Shown: positions 60,168-64,000 of the stretch, in pieces
Layout of the letters: each line of letters begins with the position of its first letter
Numbering within the stretch: position 1 is the stretch's first letter
NCBI RefSeq assembly: GCF_008271805.1
Contig: NZ_VSRY01000170.1
Coordinates: 30,701-94,700 of the forward strand
Origin: Streptomyces sp. TRM49041
Lineage (GTDB): Bacteria > Actinomycetota > Actinomycetes > Streptomycetales > Streptomycetaceae
Direction of reading: 5' to 3'
Length of the DNA stretch: 64,000 nt
Translations under genes and position numbers: made by a program
Notes under the pieces: generated by a model
Told to the model about the DNA's origin: nothing
What the model saw: only the letters and a program-made list of their open reading frames with translations
The model's database searches: none

Positions 60168-61091
60168 TCAGTCCTCGTTCTCGGGCCGGACGACTCGGCG
60201 CTGGAGCAGTGTCAGGGCGATGACGATCAGGAAGAAGACGACGGTGACGGCGGCGGCCCGGCCGACGTTGTTCTGGTCGAAGGCGGTGGTGACGGCCTGG
60301 TACATGACGGTGCGGGTGGCGTCTTCGTTCAGTCCGCCGCCCCGGATGAGGACGTATACCTGGTCGAAGATCCGGAAGGACAGGACGGAGGTGAGCATCG
60401 CGACGAAGACGAGGGTGCCGCGTACGCCGGGGAGGGTGACGTGGCGGAACTGCTGCCAGCGGGTGGCCCGGTCGAGTCTGGCGGCCTCGTACAGCTCTGT
60501 GGGTATCTGCTGGAGTCCGGCGAGCAGGATGACCATCTGGAAGCCGACGCCCTGCCAGATGGACAGGACGATGATGGAGGCCAGGGCGGTGGCGGAGTCG
60601 CCGAGCCAGTCGAAGGCGCCCCAGTTGCCGAAGGTGAGGTGGGACAGGACGGAGTTGATCATGCCCTGGTCGCTGCGGGCGAGGATGAGCCGCCAGATGA
60701 CGGCTACCAGGGCCATGGGGAAGACGACCGGCATGAAGAACAGGGACCGGAACAGGCCGATGGCCTTGAGTTTGCGGTTGAGCAGGATGGCCAGGGCGAG
60801 GGCGAGGCCGGTCTGCAGGGGGACGACGACGGCGGCGAAGGTGAGGTTGTTGAGCAGGGCCCGCAGGAACGGGCCGGACAGGTCGGGGTCGGTGAACAGC
60901 CGCCGGTAGTGCTCCAGTCCGAAGAAGCTGGGCTCGAGGGGGGAGCCGAGGCGGACGTTGTAGAAGGACAGCACGACGGCGTGGATGAAGGGCACGCCGA
61001 CGAATGCGATCAGTCCGGCCAGGGCAGGGGCTGCCATCAGCAGCCCGTGCACCCGGTCGCGGTTCTCTCTTTTGGTGGCCGCGGAACGCAT
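60168..61091 (-). CDS. Sugar ABC transporter permease (MalF type)
   Basis: A 307-residue permease with six segments. The EAA loop is 'LQQIPTELYEAARLDRATRW' then 'QQFRHVTLPGVRGTLVFVAM'. It forms a heterodimer with the MalG-type partner just downstream. It lies 17 bases after the binding protein gene. Confidence 0.92.
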   Translation of the reverse strand: MRSAATKRENRDRVHGLLMAAPALAGLIAFVGVPFIHAVVLSFYNVRLGSPLEPSFFGLEHYRRLFTDPDLSGPFLRALLNNLTFAAVVVPLQTGLALALAILLNRKLKAIGLFRSLFFMPVVFPMALVAVIWRLILARSDQGMINSVLSHLTFGNWGAFDWLGDSATALASIIVLSIWQGVGFQMVILLAGLQQIPTELYEAARLDRATRWQQFRHVTLPGVRGTLVFVAMLTSVLSFRIFDQVYVLIRGGGLNEDATRTVMYQAVTTAFDQNNVGRAAAVTVVFFLIVIALTLLQRRVVRPENED

Positions 61092-61108
61092 GGAAGGTGT
61101 CAGGCCCC

Positions 61109-62461
61109 TTATTCGACCGGGTAGCCGGCGTTGTCGGCGAAGTCCTGGTCGATGGCGCGGGCGGCCTTCGACAGGGCGGTCTTGGGGTCCGTACCGCCGT
61201 AGACGGCGCTGAGGGCCTTGCTGAACTCGGAGGTGACCACGGGGTAGCCGGCGGTCACCGGCCGGGTGACGGCGACGCAGGTGTCGGTGACGGGGGCCTG
61301 GCCGCAGGGCTTGGCGAGCTGGTCGGCGAAGAGCTGCAGCGGGCCGCCCTTCTTGTACAGCTCGCTCTTGGCCAGGGCGGTCACGGTGGCGGGCGGGGCG
61401 CCGTTGGCCCTGGTCATGGCGCCGACGTTGGTGTCGTTGAGGAGGTGGTCCAGGAACGCCCCGGCCGCCTTGCCGTTCTTCGACCCAGCGCCGATACCCC
61501 AGGCCCAGGAGCCCTGGCCGGTCTTGGGCCCGTTGCCGAAGTCGGGCAGCGGCAGCACGACGAGATCGTCACCCAGTGCCTGGCTGTAGGTCGGGTACTG
61601 CCAGTGGCCGACCCAGCTGAGCGCGACCCGGCCCTGGGCGAAGGCATTGCCGTCGGTGTTGGGGTCGACGTACGGCTTCCAGGACTGGACGGTCTTCATG
61701 GCCGAGACCACCTTCGGCGAATCGAGCGCGCCGGACGCCTTCCCGCCGTCGGTCAGAGTGCCGCCGGCCGACCAGACGACGGGTGAGAAACCGTAAGTGC
61801 CCCACTCGGTGGCCAGGCCGTAGTTCTCCGAGATGTCCAGGGTCCTGCCGTCGGCGTCCCTGGCCTTCAGCGCCGCGAGCGCTGCGGTGAACTCCCCCGC
61901 CGTCCAGGTGTCGCCCGGCTCGGCCGGGTACTTCACACCCGCGGCGTCCAGCAGCTTCCTGTTGCCGTAGACACCCAGACCCGAGTCGTACATGCCCAGC
62001 CCGTACAGCCGGTCACCCACGGTGCCCTGCGCCTTGATCGCGTCGGTGGCGTTGGCGACAGTCCTGCCCGAGACATACGCATCGAGCGGGGCCAGCTTCT
62101 TGTTGTAGACGAAGTTCGCCATGGTCGGCCCGTCGAACTCCAGCACGTCCGGGAGATCGGCGGCGGCCGTGGCGGTGACGGTCTTGGTGTAGTCGTTGCC
62201 GGGTATCAGCTTCAGCTCGACCTTCACATCGTTCTGCGAGCTGTTGAACGCCTTGACCGCCGCCTGGACAGCCGCGTCCTCGCTCTTCTGGCCCTGATGG
62301 GCCCAGACACTGATCGTGCCCTTACCGCTGCCCGCTTCCGCGGCAGCGGGACCGGTGGCACCGCCCCCGCCTCCCCCACACGCGGCCAGCGCCGCCAGCG
62401 GAAGACTGAGAGCCAGGCCCGTACGGACCGCGTGACGGTAGTGAGTTCTTCTGCGGGTCAT
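61109..62461 (-). CDS. Extracellular sugar-binding lipoprotein
   Basis: A 450-residue family 1 solute-binding protein. A lipoprotein signal ending in the lipobox 'LAALAAC' with the acylated Cys at residue 28 is followed by a Gly-rich linker. 'ISVWAHQGQKSEDAAVQAAV' begins the mature fold. It delivers an oligosaccharide or monosaccharide to the two permeases. The strength of the match is family-level; the sugar is not defined by sequence. Confidence 0.9.
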   Translation of the reverse strand: MTRRRTHYRHAVRTGLALSLPLAALAACGGGGGGATGPAAAEAGSGKGTISVWAHQGQKSEDAAVQAAVKAFNSSQNDVKVELKLIPGNDYTKTVTATAAADLPDVLEFDGPTMANFVYNKKLAPLDAYVSGRTVANATDAIKAQGTVGDRLYGLGMYDSGLGVYGNRKLLDAAGVKYPAEPGDTWTAGEFTAALAALKARDADGRTLDISENYGLATEWGTYGFSPVVWSAGGTLTDGGKASGALDSPKVVSAMKTVQSWKPYVDPNTDGNAFAQGRVALSWVGHWQYPTYSQALGDDLVVLPLPDFGNGPKTGQGSWAWGIGAGSKNGKAAGAFLDHLLNDTNVGAMTRANGAPPATVTALAKSELYKKGGPLQLFADQLAKPCGQAPVTDTCVAVTRPVTAGYPVVTSEFSKALSAVYGGTDPKTALSKAARAIDQDFADNAGYPVE

Positions 62462-62624
62462 GATCTCCGTCCGTGCATCGGTTCTGTCCCGGGGTGCGGG
62501 GGATGAGGGGTCGGGAGGGGATGAGAGAGTCGGCGTCGGGAAGGGGTTGGGAGGAGTGAGGGGGCAAGGGCGCCTTCCGGCTGCGGGACACGGGTGCGAG
62601 TGCGGTGCCGGGAGGAAAACGCGG

Positions 62625-63644
62625 TCACTGGGGGCCGCGCGGGCTGGGCGGGGCCGTGGTCTCGCGCAGCGCGAGGCGGATCGGGATCTGCTGGTAGGCG
62701 GGCGGCTCGGCGTTCGGGTCCGCCAGCTGCCGCAGCAGCAGCCGGGCGGCCTGCGCGCCCTGTTCGGCCACGGGCTGCGCGACGGTGGTGAGCCCTAACA
62801 CCTCGGCCAGTTCGTGGTCGTCGAAGCCGATGACCGACACGTCGTCCGGTGCCGTCAGCCGGTGCATCCGCAGCGCGCGCAGGGCGCCCATCGCCATCTC
62901 GTCGGACTGGGCGAACACCGCGGTGGGCGGCCGGACGGCAGCGAGCAGCTCGGTCATGGCCCGTTCGCCGCCCCTGACGGTGAAGTCACCGTCGGCCTCC
63001 AGGGCTGGATCATGTTCGATGCCCGCCTCGGCGAGCACGTCCAGGTAGGCCTGACGCCGCTCCCCCGGTGTCGTCCACTGCTGCGGTCCGCCGGCACCGG
63101 AGATCATGCCGATCCTGCGGTGGCCGAGGTTGACCAGATGCCGCACCGCCTGGGTGGCGCCCGACCGGTCGTCGATACCGACCACAGTGAACCCGGGCCG
63201 GGCGCCGCCGACCGTCGTGGCGAGCGGGACGCCGAGCGAACGCAGCGCGGCGGACTCCTCGCCGTCCGGGATGAGCAGCGACAGGACGGCGTCCACCCGC
63301 TTGCGGGCCGGCATCCTGGCGAAGAACCGCTTGCGGGCCTCGCGCGAGCCGAGGTTGTACAGCAGTACGTCGTACCCGGCGGCGCTCAGCACCTGCTCCG
63401 CGCCGTCGAGCACCTTGCCGAAGAACCAGCGGCCCACGTAAGGCGCCACCACGCCGATGGTGAACGTACGGCCGCTCGCCAGGGTCGACGCCGACCGGGA
63501 GGCCGTGTAGCCGAGCGAGGCGGCGACGATCTCGATCCGCGCCCGTACCTCCTCCGACACGCCCTCCCGGCCGCGCAGGGCGCGCGACACCGTGGACGCC
63601 GAGACACCGGCGGCACGGGCGACATCGGTGATGCTGACCGTCAC
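62625..63644 (-). CDS. LacI-family transcriptional repressor
   Basis: A 339-residue repressor with the classic HTH 'TDVARAAGVSASTVSRALRG' at the N-terminus and a periplasmic-binding-protein-like sensor domain. GTG 63644 is selected because GGAGGAG lies six bases before it; an ATG at 63674 adds ten residues with weak support. It is transcribed ahead of the transporter operon (163-base gap) and divergent from the glycosidase. An operator half-set lies upstream, so it probably autoregulates and controls both sides. Confidence 0.9.
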   Translation of the reverse strand: MTVSITDVARAAGVSASTVSRALRGREGVSEEVRARIEIVAASLGYTASRSASTLASGRTFTIGVVAPYVGRWFFGKVLDGAEQVLSAAGYDVLLYNLGSREARKRFFARMPARKRVDAVLSLLIPDGEESAALRSLGVPLATTVGGARPGFTVVGIDDRSGATQAVRHLVNLGHRRIGMISGAGGPQQWTTPGERRQAYLDVLAEAGIEHDPALEADGDFTVRGGERAMTELLAAVRPPTAVFAQSDEMAMGALRALRMHRLTAPDDVSVIGFDDHELAEVLGLTTVAQPVAEQGAQAARLLLRQLADPNAEPPAYQQIPIRLALRETTAPPSPRGPQ

Positions 63645-63733
63645 GACAGCTCCTCCACGACTGGCCTCCTTCATCCCCGATCACGGTGATGTGAGCGGGG
63701 GGTGTCCAGACCGTAAACCCGACCCCTCGGTTG

Positions 63734-63747
63734 CGCAAGCGTTTGCG
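63734..63747. promoter_or_regulatory. LacI-type operator
   Basis: CGCAAGCGTTTGCG, a palindrome with a central CG and one mismatch, typical of the LacI/CcpA family (G-x-AA-x-CG-x-TT-x-C). It lies 90 bases from the LacI gene start and 100 bases from the divergent glycosidase start. A weaker copy CGCACGCGTTTGAG is at 63801-63814. Confidence 0.8.
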
Positions 63748-63846
63748 TACTTATTTACTTCGCCTCCCTTTCGATCAGGGGGCCCTTCGCAGCTCATCAG
63801 CGCACGCGTTTGAGTAGACATGCCCCGACACCCGCAGGGGTAGTCC

Positions 63847-64000
63847 ATGCGTTACGCCCCGCCCGGCCTCTGTGTGAACGACTTGCTGGGGGCGGAGGAC
63901 GGCGCGTACACCGTGCTGCATCTGCAGGGACCGTGGACGGACGACTTCGACCATCTGCGGATGGAGACCTCGTACGGCAGGGCCACCTCCACCGACCTGG
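63847..64000 (+). CDS. Beta-fructosidase-like glycosidase (GH32/GH43-type, 5' part)
   Basis: The first 51 residues of a gene cut by the window end. It reads 'MRYAPPGLCVNDLLGAEDGA', then 'VLHLQGPWTDDFDHLRMETS' and 'YGRATSTDL'. The N-D near the start and 'YGRA-x-STDL' match the first blade of the five-bladed propeller in GH32/GH43-like enzymes. The start is the ATG at 63847; only a weak AGGGGTAG lies upstream. Under the LacI operators and beside a PfkB kinase, it probably frees fructose or a related sugar. Confidence 0.65.
   Translation, partial: MRYAPPGLCVNDLLGAEDGAYTVLHLQGPWTDDFDHLRMETSYGRATSTDL

Noticed and set aside
62462..62624. LacI operator directly before the binding-protein gene
   Set aside because: Only a weak half-site (GGAAAACGCGG) is visible; no convincing palindrome.

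Overview
The window is very GC-rich, with long overlapping open frames on both strands, ATGA-type gene overlaps and frequent GTG starts. The gene content (thiopeptide-type RiPP enzymes, hydroxamate siderophore genes with DmdR1-type iron boxes, PucR/xanthine dehydrogenase locus, DUF5709 and CsbD proteins) points to a Streptomyces chromosome, probably an accessory-rich part of it. I saw no rRNA, tRNA or CRISPR array, and no transposase.

Layout. 1-7069: the right-hand end of a RiPP gene cluster. It has a lantibiotic-dehydratase glutamylation protein (cut by the window edge), a thiopeptide-type elimination/cyclisation protein, an M50-like membrane protease with a PqqD-like front end, an ABC exporter pair and a YcaO cyclodehydratase with a zinc-tetrathiolate front domain. 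Facing them on the minus strand is an unusually short gene (6896-7069) that encodes a 57-residue precursor peptide with an almost pure Cys/Ser/Thr core. An M20 amidohydrolase with a coupled 84-residue partner and a TrmB/LuxR-type regulator follow.

10.3-23.5 kb is mostly metabolic: aquaporin, pirin, asparagine synthase, a DsbA-like protein, an SDR, a class A beta-lactamase, a methionine/alanine NSS transporter with its small subunit, a CPA1 antiporter, and a beta-phosphoglucomutase/GH65 phosphorylase pair. 23.6-27.9 kb is an iron-box-controlled NIS siderophore operon (lysine hydroxylase, IucA/IucC synthetase, acyltransferase) followed by a fragment of an FecCD iron permease. Photolyase and an SDR-DUF2867 protein, then a MarR/MMPL pair and glutaminase, lead to a PaoABC-like three-subunit molybdenum hydroxylase (34.7-38.5 kb).

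38.5-42.3 kb holds small stress-type proteins, a YbdK-type carboxylate-amine ligase and an S66 (MccF-like) peptidase. 42.4-51.5 kb is a purine catabolism locus: XdhC maturation factor, NCS2 purine permease, and FAD, 2Fe-2S and Mo subunits of xanthine dehydrogenase, with PucR divergent. The Mo subunit carries what looks like an in-frame insertion of a palindromic Streptomyces repeat. 51.7-58.3 kb contains a SulP transporter, a TPR protein coupled to a dual-specificity-type phosphatase, a ChaB/Rho-N protein, a WD40 protein, a GntR regulator and an iron-box-linked FhuF-type ferric-siderophore reductase. The last 6 kb is a sugar uptake operon (LacI regulator, binding protein, two permeases, PfkB kinase) divergent from the start of a beta-fructosidase-like glycosidase.

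The two iron boxes tie the siderophore operon and the reductase into one probable regulon. Two separate molybdenum-hydroxylase systems lie 7 kb apart with one XdhC between them. The least conventional item is the RiPP cluster and its overlooked precursor.
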